DNA from: Desulfobacula sp.
GTDB taxonomy: Bacteria; Desulfobacterota; Desulfobacteria; Desulfobacterales; Desulfobacteraceae
Length of the DNA: 5,461 bases
Assembly (NCBI RefSeq): GCF_021107415.1
Contig: NZ_JAIOSW010000058.1
Coordinates: 1 to 5,461, forward strand
Direction: 5' to 3'
Shown: positions 1-5,461 of the stretch, piece by piece
How the letters are laid out: each line of letters opens with the position of its first letter
How positions within the stretch are numbered: position 1 is the stretch's first letter
The notes under the pieces: model-generated
What the model was told of the DNA's origin: nothing
The model's database searches: none
What the model saw: only the letters and a program-made list of their open reading frames with translations
Program-made: the position numbers and the translations under genes

Positions 1-181
1 TCTCTACATGCTTCGCAAAAACTTCAGCCATATCTCTATAAAGAGGAATTCCAGGCGGCCAGGATGTGGCCATTTTCCATTTATAGACTTTTCCCTCTGC
101 TAGTGCTGGATTGGTTAAGAAACTCATCCCTACAAATAAAGCTGCCGTTATCAATAAAACTAATTTCTTCTTCCCTTTCAT
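1..181 (-). CDS. dctP: TRAP transporter solute-binding protein, DctP family (N-terminal 60 codons; cut by left edge)
   Basis: This is the beginning of a secreted binding protein that captures a small, usually carboxylate-type, substrate in the periplasm or at the cell surface and hands it to a TRAP membrane permease. The frame is open from the ATG at 181 to the left edge. The first 28 residues form a classical Sec signal peptide: a lysine-rich start (KGKKK), a hydrophobic core (about residues 7-22) and an ALA cleavage site at 26-28. The mature start, with the KWKMATSWPPGIPLY stretch followed by RDMAEVFAKHVE, is typical of DctP proteins. The start is firm: AAGGAG (194-189) sits 7 bases upstream. 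The gene begins 58 bases after the methyltransferase stop, with no promoter that I can see between them, so the two are probably one operon. The ligand cannot be told from this fragment, and the permease subunits would be expected beyond the left edge. Confidence 0.85.
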   Translation of the reverse strand, partial: MKGKKKLVLLITAALFVGMSFLTNPALAEGKVYKWKMATSWPPGIPLYRDMAEVFAKHVE

Positions 182-239
182 TCTTCTTCTCCTTTTTTGT
201 TTATAATGGTTTTGTTGTATTACTTGGAATGTAGTCATA

Positions 240-1034
240 CTATTCCAAACGTCCTTCTCTAAATGCTGTAATGTATTCCATGCAGAATTCGTCTTTATCA
301 ATAACGGATAGAGCTGATTTGAGTGAACTGTAAAGCTGTCTGTCAGTTGGATCAATTATAGCAGAATCAAGCCCACGGGTTATTGCAGCTACAAGAAATG
401 TCCGGTTTACAAGTTTTCTGTTGGGCAGTCCGTAAGAGACATTTGTCAGGCCGCAAGTGGTATGAACTCCTGGAAATTCTTTCATTATTTTTTCTATAGC
501 ACTCAAGGTGGCCAGTGCCGAATTAGAATTCTTTGAAAGGGGATACAAGAGAGGATCGATATATAGATCATCAAGAGGCAGACCAAAAGCTGAAGCTCTT
601 TCAACGAGCTGACCAGCCAATTTTACTTTTTCATCAACTGTCTCAGCCATAGAATCCTCAGACTGACAAAGCGCAATTACCTTTGGGTTGTATTCTTTTA
701 CCAGTGGAAGAATACTTTCTATTCGGGAAGGCTCCAGGGTAATTGAGTTAATCATGGGCTTACCTCTGATCTGGGAAAGCATGGCTTTTATCACCTCTGG
801 ATCGGGGCTGTCGATACAGATAGGAAGGTCTGTGGCCTCCTGAACGATACTAATAAGCCATTGTAAATGCTTTTTTTCTTCTCCCACAAAAACGCCTGCA
901 TTCACATCAATATAATCAGCGCCTGCTTTTTCTTGTGCTTTAGCCTCACTCTGAATAAAGGCTGTATTTCGGGTAGATATAGCTTGTGCGATATAATTGC
1001 GGGATGCATTGATTCTCTCCCCGATGATTAACAT
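240..1034 (-). CDS. Methyltetrahydrofolate:corrinoid methyltransferase (AcsE/MtgA-like, pterin-binding TIM barrel)
   Basis: This cytoplasmic enzyme is predicted to move a methyl group between tetrahydrofolate and the cobalt of a corrinoid protein, linking C1 units to the folate or Wood-Ljungdahl pathway. The 264-residue length matches AcsE (about 262). Family marks are the N-terminal MLIIGERIN, DVNAG at 43-47, the CIDS aspartate D75, MINS at 94-97, DLYIDPL with D160, GLTNVS with N198, and NRTFL at 210-214. D75, D160 and N198 correspond to the pterin-contacting Asp, Asp and Asn known in AcsE, so the enzyme looks intact. The ATG at 1034 has AAGGGG (1048-1043) 8 bases upstream. A sigma-54 promoter lies just ahead and a TRAP binding protein gene follows. 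This context fits a catabolic MT2-type enzyme (as in glycine betaine or methoxy-compound demethylation) better than the acetyl-CoA synthase cluster, but that is inference. A dihydropteroate synthase is less likely given the length and the N-terminus. Confidence 0.9.
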   Translation of the reverse strand: MLIIGERINASRNYIAQAISTRNTAFIQSEAKAQEKAGADYIDVNAGVFVGEEKKHLQWLISIVQEATDLPICIDSPDPEVIKAMLSQIRGKPMINSITLEPSRIESILPLVKEYNPKVIALCQSEDSMAETVDEKVKLAGQLVERASAFGLPLDDLYIDPLLYPLSKNSNSALATLSAIEKIMKEFPGVHTTCGLTNVSYGLPNRKLVNRTFLVAAITRGLDSAIIDPTDRQLYSSLKSALSVIDKDEFCMEYITAFREGRLE

Positions 1035-1086
1035 GGCTTTATCCCCTTATGAGATTTAGTTAATTAAATTCATAAGAAGAAGACTT

Positions 1087-1103
1087 AGCAAAGAAGATGC
1101 CAA
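1087..1103 (-). promoter_or_regulatory. Sigma-54 (-24/-12) promoter for the methyltransferase–dctP operon
   Basis: Read on the minus strand, the site is TTGGCAT, then CTTC, then TTTGCT. It has the invariant GG (1101-1100) and GC (1089-1088) separated by exactly 10 bases, and it differs from the YTGGCACG-N4-TTGCW consensus at only two positions. The predicted start is near 1076, leaving a leader of about 40 bases to the ATG at 1034. Its position just upstream of a gene, downstream of a gene for a sigma-54 activator, and with paired upstream sites makes a chance match unlikely. No convincing sigma-70 promoter was seen in the same gap. Confidence 0.8.
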
Positions 1104-1171
1104 GCTATAAGACTACGATAAAACTCTATAAAACAAGTTACTTAAGAAATTTTAGAGAGTACAGGTAGCAA

Positions 1172-1229
1172 ACCATTGCCCCAAATGGTACACCACATAG
1201 TACGTGCTAAACCATTTGGGGCAGCTGGT
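1172..1229. promoter_or_regulatory. Paired inverted sites, probable upstream activating sequence for the sigma-54 activator
   Basis: TGCCCCAAATGGT at 1177-1189 is repeated perfectly in inverted orientation as ACCATTTGGGGCA at 1211-1223, with 21 bases between. Each copy is also preceded by ACCA on its own strand (1172-1175, and 1229-1226 on the minus strand). The left copy therefore forms its own dyad, ACCATT-N6-AATGGT (1172-1189). The two copies are about 33 bases centre to centre, roughly three helical turns, and lie about 100-150 bases upstream of the predicted sigma-54 start. That is where dimers of an NtrC-type protein normally bind. Neither side of the inverted repeat is followed by a T-run, so a rho-independent terminator is not supported. 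Binding by the adjacent regulator is inferred. Confidence 0.65.
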
Positions 1230-1380
1230 GAGAATGACAAGATGTTATTAAGCTTTTTTTGTTTGGGTATCATCAGATTTTCCAACAACACCGTTATACC
1301 GGGCAATAGGTATTTGAGAATTAAATCTTATTGTTTCTGTCAGAGTATTGGATCTCCATCTCTGCTGGATGGACGACGTC

Positions 1381-2841
1381 TCATAGAAGATTCATCTTTT
1401 TTAGTCGTCCTTGAAGAACCCTGCGTGAGATACCCAGATATTGAGCGGTCCGGGTCTGATTTCCTTCATTCTTCTGGAATGCTGTTTTTATGATCCAGCG
1501 GTTCAAATTTTCCAGGTCCAATTTGTCTTCTGGTAATTCAAAATCATTTTGCCCTAAGACAGGCCGGCCCTTTGGTGTATTACCATTTGCATAATCTGAA
1601 CTATTTATAAGAAGGGACAGGTCGTGTATATCTATTGTATCCAAGAGCCCCATTAGAGCCACATGCTCCATGATATTTTTAAGTTGACGAACGTTTCCAG
1701 GCCAGTGGAAAGAAATTAAAAAATTTTCTGCAGCAAGAACAAACCGGCTAAATTTTTTTCCCCTGCGCGTATAAGCTCTCCTAATAAAACGAAGTGCCAG
1801 TGGAAGAATATCATCTCGTCGTTCCCTCAAGGGTGGTATCTGAATTCTTCCCATATTTATCCTATAAAAAAGATCCAGACGAAATCGTTTCTTTGCCACT
1901 TCATGGCCAATATCTTTATTAGTGGCACAGATAATCCGAATATCAACGCTCACTTCCGTAATTCCGCCGACCCGATAGAATTTTTTTTCCTCCAGGACTC
2001 TAAGAAGTTTGACCTGGAGACTGAGTGGCATCTCACCAATTTCATCCAGAAAAATGGTGCCGCCATTGGCTGCCTCAAGCTTGCCGATACGGCCTTTAGT
2101 AGTAGCCCCGGTGTATGCTCCCGGATCATGTCCAAATAGTTCACCCTCAAAAAGTTCTTGAGATACTGCACCGCAATTTATGGCTACAAATGGAATAATG
2201 GATTTTTCCTGCCCATAGTGATGGATGTACCGGGCAACCAGTTCTTTACCGGTTCCACTTTCTCCTTCAAGCAGTATGGGGATACTTCTATCAGTACTAT
2301 ACTTTTCTGCCTGGCTGACGACCTGGCGCATGGCTTCAGAATAAACACACAGGCCATCTACACCGATTTCTTCAAGATATGCGGCTCGTAATTGTTCGGC
2401 TTCTCCATGGATCGCCCGTGTTTTAATGTCAACCTGTTCATTGAATTCCTTCTTAAGATGGGCATAGTTGTTTCGCAAAGCCGTGTATTCTGTTGATCGT
2501 TCAATAGTGATAGCTAACTCACGGACGTTGATGGGTTTTAGTAGATAATCAAACGCACCATACTTCAAAGCTTTAATAGTGTTATCCATGTCACCATGCC
2601 CGGTAATAACAATGATATTCACAGGAGATCGCTCAACTATTTTTATACGCCGCAGAAATTCCAGGCCATCCATGCCAGGCATACGAATATCCGTAATTAC
2701 AAGCTGGAAATCATGGGAATGAAATTTACTCAAACCATCCATTCCATCTCCCACACATACAATAGTATGGCCTAACTTTGTCAAAAAATTGGACAGACTT
2801 TTGCGGATATCTTGTTCATCATCAATAATAAGAATGTTCAA
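1381..2841 (-). CDS. Sigma-54-dependent response regulator, NtrC/DctD class (REC–AAA+–Fis HTH)
   Basis: This two-component regulator is predicted to activate sigma-54 promoters when phosphorylated by the upstream-encoded kinase. Numbering is from the TTG at 2841 (486 residues). A receiver domain (about 1-115) has the acidic pair D7/D8, phosphoacceptor D51 in ITDIRMP, T80 and K102. The AAA+ domain (about 160-390) has Walker A GESGTGKE at 193-200, the sigma-54 contact loop GAYTGA at 241-246 (Tyr in place of the usual Phe), Walker B TIFLDE at 262-267, arginine-finger candidates R321 and R327, and GNVRQL at 382-387. A Fis-type helix-turn-helix ends the protein (about 461-485). All activation parts appear intact. 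The frame also allows a TTG at 2847 that overlaps the kinase stop by 4 bases. No ATG is available, and the GGAG at 2852-2849 is better spaced for 2841. The probable target is the -24/-12 promoter downstream. Confidence 0.93.
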   Translation of the reverse strand: MNILIIDDEQDIRKSLSNFLTKLGHTIVCVGDGMDGLSKFHSHDFQLVITDIRMPGMDGLEFLRRIKIVERSPVNIIVITGHGDMDNTIKALKYGAFDYLLKPINVRELAITIERSTEYTALRNNYAHLKKEFNEQVDIKTRAIHGEAEQLRAAYLEEIGVDGLCVYSEAMRQVVSQAEKYSTDRSIPILLEGESGTGKELVARYIHHYGQEKSIIPFVAINCGAVSQELFEGELFGHDPGAYTGATTKGRIGKLEAANGGTIFLDEIGEMPLSLQVKLLRVLEEKKFYRVGGITEVSVDIRIICATNKDIGHEVAKKRFRLDLFYRINMGRIQIPPLRERRDDILPLALRFIRRAYTRRGKKFSRFVLAAENFLISFHWPGNVRQLKNIMEHVALMGLLDTIDIHDLSLLINSSDYANGNTPKGRPVLGQNDFELPEDKLDLENLNRWIIKTAFQKNEGNQTRTAQYLGISRRVLQGRLKKMNLL

Positions 2842-2843
2842 AA

Positions 2844-4859
2844 TCAATCTCCATTGATGGGGAAAATTGCCTTAAAGGTAGCCCCCCCTTTTTCATTATT
2901 CAATACCTCAATTTGTCCTTTGAACTCGGCTAAAATCGATTGAGTGATGCTGAGTCCCAAACCTGTTCCCTTTCCCGCCTCTTTGGTAGTAAAAAATGGA
3001 TCAAAGATTTTAAGTTTCAGGTCGTCAGGTATACCGGTAGCATTATCGCTTACTTCGATGAATAAAGATTTGTTTTTTACACCTGTCCGCACCCAAATAT
3101 TTTTATTGTCCTGATGACATTCGTCTAGTGCCTGGCGGGAATTGACGATCAAATTCATGATCACCTGTTCCAAACGACTAAGATTGGCCTTTAGAGGAGG
3201 GAGGTCGGCCATCAAATCTTTTTTTACCTGGATATCATGGACCTCAATCTGCCGCCCGATTATGGAAAATACGTTTTCAATTGCCTCGTTAGCATTGATA
3301 TTGCCACAAGCACTGCTTGGTAGATCTTCTCTGGCAAAATTTCGGATATTATTGATAACCTTGCTCATCCTTACAGCCTGGTTAGAGACCATTTCCAGGC
3401 TTTCGAAAAGTTCTTCCTCATCCAGGTTCCAGCCTTTGTCCCTTCCAAAAAGAAAGCCATCAGTGACTATCCGTATAGTATTCAAAGGCTGATTCAACTC
3501 ATGCGCGATCCCTGCTGCCATAACCCCGAGGGCAGTAAGTCTATCCTCGTGATACAGCTTAAGTTCGTTGATTTTGACCTGGCGGGCCAATTCCATCTGA
3601 TCCGTTATATCGTCTATGATTAAATGTGCGGTTGATTGTTCCTCATATTCCATAATCTGAGCATATCCACTATAATGCCGAAGCCCCTCACCCTGCTGAG
3701 CACGAAATTCAAACCGTGTAATTTCATTAGAGTGTTGAAACAGATGCTCAAACCTTTTTGTTACTTTTTTCTGGTCTTCATAGTAAATCCAATCAATAAA
3801 ACTATTCAATGTGATTTTACTATCCGAGAGGCCTAAAAGATCCGAGAAATGGTCATTATAATAAAAAACGGTTTTTTTACTAAAAAACATGATGCCAACG
3901 CCTGCAAAGTCTGTAATAGCTCGATACATAGCTTCAGAATGGTGGAGGTTCTTTTCAATTTGGCGCTCACGGGTAATATCACGCACAGAATGGATGGTAC
4001 CCCATATCCGTTCATTTGAATCGTAAAGTATAGCGGTTTTGCCGTTAAGAAATGCGCCTCCTCCAGGTAAACCCTTGCAATAAGCTAAAACAAATGCCTC
4101 ATCTCCCTTCATGTGTAGTTCATGATACGTTGACTCCCAGTATTGATTCGGTTGCAACATCAAATTTGAGACAGTTGGGCGGCGTTGATTATGAAAAGGG
4201 ATAGAATGCTCGTAATTGCCTTTCCCAATGACTTGCTCAGCTTTCCAACCAGTGAGATTTTCTACGGATTTGTTCCATGTGGTAATAACTCCCTCAACAT
4301 CCATAATAAAAGTGGGGTCAGGCATAAAATTAATTATGCTATTCAGCCTTTTATCAAGATCCATTTTGCTGATAAATAGTTCGAAGATTTGTCCTACTGC
4401 TGTCCCAAAATTCTTTTGTACGGTCAAGTCATCTTCGTATCTCAGATTCCAACAAACCAAAAAACCAAACATATATGATTCTAAAAAAAGTGGGATCAGT
4501 ATAAGATTCGCTACCCCATTTTCAAACCTGGCAGAAAAGTCATCGATAAAAAGTGTTTCCTGTGTCTCTAAATATTTCCAACACTCTTCTTGTAGATTCT
4601 GAACTGTTAATAATTCAGAATTCAAAGAAATCGAACCCTCCTCTTTTTTATTGGAGGCTTCCCACCAGTCCATACATTCCAGTTTAAAATTTTCTTTATT
4701 TTTATAGTGTTTCCTGATCAAAGCGACCCCTTGAGCGAAAATGGTCTGACCTAATAGACTAAGAGCTTCCATCGGAACCTTTCCACCATTCTCTTTGCTG
4801 CTGCTGAGTACTTTGGAGATTTCCCCTATTATCTGGATATATTTTTGTTCCTTAAGCAT
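2844..4859 (-). CDS. Cytoplasmic sensor histidine kinase (GAF-like–PAS–PAS–HisKA–HATPase_c)
   Basis: This kinase is predicted to sense a cytoplasmic cue and phosphorylate the regulator encoded directly downstream. Numbering is from the ATG at 4859 (671 residues). A degenerate GAF-like domain covers about 9-165. Its hydrophobic [10 protein letters not shown]...FGFLVCW stretch looks like GAF sheet, and no transmembrane pair or signal peptide is present. Two PAS domains follow (about 170-300, with [16 protein letters not shown] and [11 protein letters not shown], and about 305-425). The HisKA box [10 protein letters not shown] carries H453. The ATPase domain has N-box N569/N573, DNATGIP at 605-611, DPFFTTK at 620-626 and GKGTGLGL at 629-636. 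The first glycine of the usual DxGxG is alanine here, which may be tolerated. The frame is also open to a TTG at 4952 (702 residues), but that codon has no Shine-Dalgarno sequence, whereas GAG stands 6 bases before the ATG. The ligand is unknown. Confidence 0.92.
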   Translation of the reverse strand: MLKEQKYIQIIGEISKVLSSSKENGGKVPMEALSLLGQTIFAQGVALIRKHYKNKENFKLECMDWWEASNKKEEGSISLNSELLTVQNLQEECWKYLETQETLFIDDFSARFENGVANLILIPLFLESYMFGFLVCWNLRYEDDLTVQKNFGTAVGQIFELFISKMDLDKRLNSIINFMPDPTFIMDVEGVITTWNKSVENLTGWKAEQVIGKGNYEHSIPFHNQRRPTVSNLMLQPNQYWESTYHELHMKGDEAFVLAYCKGLPGGGAFLNGKTAILYDSNERIWGTIHSVRDITRERQIEKNLHHSEAMYRAITDFAGVGIMFFSKKTVFYYNDHFSDLLGLSDSKITLNSFIDWIYYEDQKKVTKRFEHLFQHSNEITRFEFRAQQGEGLRHYSGYAQIMEYEEQSTAHLIIDDITDQMELARQVKINELKLYHEDRLTALGVMAAGIAHELNQPLNTIRIVTDGFLFGRDKGWNLDEEELFESLEMVSNQAVRMSKVINNIRNFAREDLPSSACGNINANEAIENVFSIIGRQIEVHDIQVKKDLMADLPPLKANLSRLEQVIMNLIVNSRQALDECHQDNKNIWVRTGVKNKSLFIEVSDNATGIPDDLKLKIFDPFFTTKEAGKGTGLGLSITQSILAEFKGQIEVLNNEKGGATFKAIFPINGD
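2849..2852 (-). promoter_or_regulatory. Ribosome binding site deciding the response-regulator start
   Basis: GGAG lies inside the last codons of the kinase gene. It is 7 bases from the TTG at 2841 but only 1 base from the TTG at 2847, so the downstream TTG, giving MNILIIDDE, is the more likely start. Placing the signal inside the kinase frame suggests coupled translation of kinase and regulator. Confidence 0.6.
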
Positions 4860-5050
4860 TACCGTCTCTTCTTCAGCTTTAAAAACTTTGATTTGTCGCG
4901 AATTGATTTGAAATCCATGCTCAGCAAAAGCACTTGCAGCTTGTAATTCCAAAAAATTCTATAATCAAAAGCTCTACAAATTAACTTTCCGATAGCTCTG
5001 TTCAATCCTTCAACGAAACCATTTGCTATTTATTCGTAGAAATAATTCAG

Positions 5051-5078
5051 AATGTATTAATGTGGTAGCTTTTGTCAA
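5051..5078 (-). promoter_or_regulatory. Candidate sigma-70 promoter for the kinase–regulator operon
   Basis: On the minus strand a perfect -35 TTGACA (5078-5073) is followed after 16 bases by TACATT (5056-5051), a 4/6 match to the -10 box. Transcription would begin near 5044, about 185 bases before the preferred kinase ATG. It is the best housekeeping-type promoter I see ahead of the kinase gene, and no -24/-12 element was found there. Confidence 0.45.
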
Positions 5079-5100
5079 GACAGAAAAACTTAGATATAAA
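5072..5100 (+). promoter_or_regulatory. Candidate sigma-70 promoter pointing right (divergent from the kinase promoter)
   Basis: TTGTCA (5072-5077) and TATAAA (5095-5100) are separated by 17 bases, each matching consensus at 5 of 6 positions. Its -35 box overlaps the minus-strand TTGACA almost base for base, so the two promoters would compete or be co-regulated. No convincing gene lies to its right within the window, so its product is unknown: a small RNA, a gene beyond the edge, or nothing. Confidence 0.4.
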
Positions 5101-5126
5101 GCAAGCACTGTGATTAATGCTTGCTT
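5099..5126. repeat. Perfect 9-bp inverted repeat (hairpin or operator)
   Basis: AAGCAAGCA (5099-5107) pairs perfectly with TGCTTGCTT (5118-5126) around a 10-base loop. It overlaps the end of the rightward -10 box and would cover that promoter's transcription start, as an operator would. Alternatively it could end leftward transcription entering from beyond the right edge, but on neither strand is it followed directly by a solid T-run. Confidence 0.45.
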
Positions 5127-5190
5127 ACTTTAATAGAATTAGCAGATATACAATTTAATTTGCAGAGCGTAAAAAATCACAAAAATGCTT

Positions 5191-5206
5191 TTGACATCCC
5201 GGTCAA
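5191..5206. promoter_or_regulatory. Small dyad TTGAC-N6-GTCAA, possible regulator site or -35 region
   Basis: TTGAC (5191-5195) and GTCAA (5202-5206) are perfect inverted pentamers around 6 bases, a layout like that of CRP/FNR-type operators but not matching either consensus. The left half extends to TTGACA, a perfect -35 for the plus strand, with only a poor -10 (TAGAAA, 5213-5218) downstream. A five-base dyad can arise by chance in AT-rich DNA. Confidence 0.2.
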
Positions 5207-5461
5207 TTTCACTAGAAATCAGCTACAAGGTAAATTAAATTTTAGGCATGAATCTCATTTGATTTGGATACAAAGTATCTTTAGTGAAAATGTATAAATT
5301 TGATTCTAACGATTGATTTTCTTGAGGTGTGTATAAATCTATGACCGCAAATGACGGTTGGATTTTATCAACCATCTGATTTTTTATCTATTAATTCAAT
5401 TTGTTCCCATTTGCAAAGTATATGTTTTGGCTTTTGAACAAGAAAATATTTAGATTTTCAA

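Larger units (their letters stand above)
1035..1380. other. Intergenic regulatory region between the response regulator and methyltransferase genes
   Basis: These 346 bases hold no gene that I can support. From right to left they contain a weak 6-bp stem just after the regulator stop (1355-1373), an unremarkable stretch, the paired inverted sites (1172-1229), an AT-rich segment (about 1105-1165) that could bend between activator and polymerase, the -24/-12 promoter (1087-1103) and a short leader. I found no good match to an IHF site. No strong terminator follows the regulator gene, so some read-through into the methyltransferase gene is possible. Confidence 0.7.
4953..5461. other. AT-rich region upstream of the kinase gene without a supported gene
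   Basis: About 500 bases in which both strands are broken by many stop codons. It holds the overlapping divergent promoters (5051-5100), the 9-bp hairpin (5099-5126) and a small dyad (5191-5206). The longest reading frame I noticed is 46 codons on the minus strand (5235-5375), with no ribosome binding site. I see no tRNA, CRISPR or insertion-sequence ends. Confidence 0.6.

Noticed and set aside
1167..1184. A second -24/-12-like element on the minus strand (GG at 1181-1180, GC at 1169-1168, with TTTGCT)
   Set aside because: The -12 part is good and the spacing is right, but the -24 part reads GGGGCA rather than TGGCAC, and it lies within the inverted-site pair, leaving a much longer leader. 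The 1087-1103 element is clearly better.
1355..1373. 6-bp stem (TCCATC/GATGGA, 7-base loop) just after the regulator stop, as a possible terminator
   Set aside because: The stem is short and AT-containing, and no T-run follows on the minus strand.
1176..1493. 105-codon plus-strand frame across the gap and the regulator 3' end
   Set aside because: It overlaps the well-supported regulator gene and the inverted sites, and it has no ribosome binding site or recognisable domain.
5235..5375. 46-codon minus-strand reading frame starting MVDKIQPSF
   Set aside because: There is no ribosome binding site, I recognise no family, and a frame of this length is expected by chance in AT-rich DNA. It could be a decayed gene end, but nothing supports that.
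5341..5379. 12-codon plus-strand frame (MTANDGWILSTI) as a leader peptide
   Set aside because: The only GAGG upstream is too far from the ATG, and no attenuator-like structure or downstream gene is present.
5356..5385. Plus-strand hairpin GGTTG/CAACC followed by six Ts, as a terminator
   Set aside because: The stem is only 5 bp with an 8-base loop, and the T-run starts 6 bases after it. This is too weak, and there is no gene upstream to terminate.
5368..5457. Open minus-strand stretch at the right edge (KSKYFLVQKPKHIL...) as the end of a gene entering from the right
   Set aside because: A TGA at 5460-5458 closes the same frame right at the edge, and there is no start codon inside, so it does not continue outward without a frameshift.

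Overview
This window appears to carry a sensor–regulator pair and the metabolic operon it probably controls. All four recognisable genes lie on the minus strand, so transcription runs from right to left. The DNA is AT-rich. A strict anaerobe with folate/corrinoid C1 metabolism is suggested by four things: an AcsE-type methyltetrahydrofolate methyltransferase, a TRAP-type solute-binding protein, a cytoplasmic PAS histidine kinase and a sigma-54-dependent response regulator. A sulfate-reducing or syntrophic deltaproteobacterium (Desulfobacterota) is my first guess and an acetogenic Firmicute the alternative. The sequence alone does not settle this.

Layout, in order of transcription. (1) About 500 bases at the right end (4953-5461) hold no gene I can support. 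They contain two oppositely directed sigma-70-like promoters whose -35 boxes overlap, and a 9-bp hairpin. (2) A soluble GAF-PAS-PAS histidine kinase (2844-4859, possibly from 4952) is translationally linked to (3) an NtrC/DctD-class response regulator (1381-2841). (4) A 346-base gap (1035-1380) carries a near-consensus -24/-12 sigma-54 promoter at 1087-1103. About 100-150 bases upstream of its predicted start lies a pair of inverted 13-bp sites (1177-1223), where an enhancer-binding protein would bind. (5) The promoter reads into a 264-residue pterin-dependent corrinoid methyltransferase gene (240-1034). It is followed after 58 bases by (6) the first 60 codons of a secreted TRAP transporter binding protein (DctP family), cut by the left edge.

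The most economical reading is a complete local circuit. The kinase senses a cytoplasmic signal and phosphorylates the regulator. The regulator binds the inverted sites and activates sigma-54 transcription of a methyltransferase-plus-uptake operon. The substrate may be a methylated compound that is imported and then demethylated through a corrinoid protein, but neither a substrate-specific methyltransferase nor a corrinoid protein lies inside the window. The individual families are known. What deserves attention is the tight linkage of the circuit and its unknown substrate.
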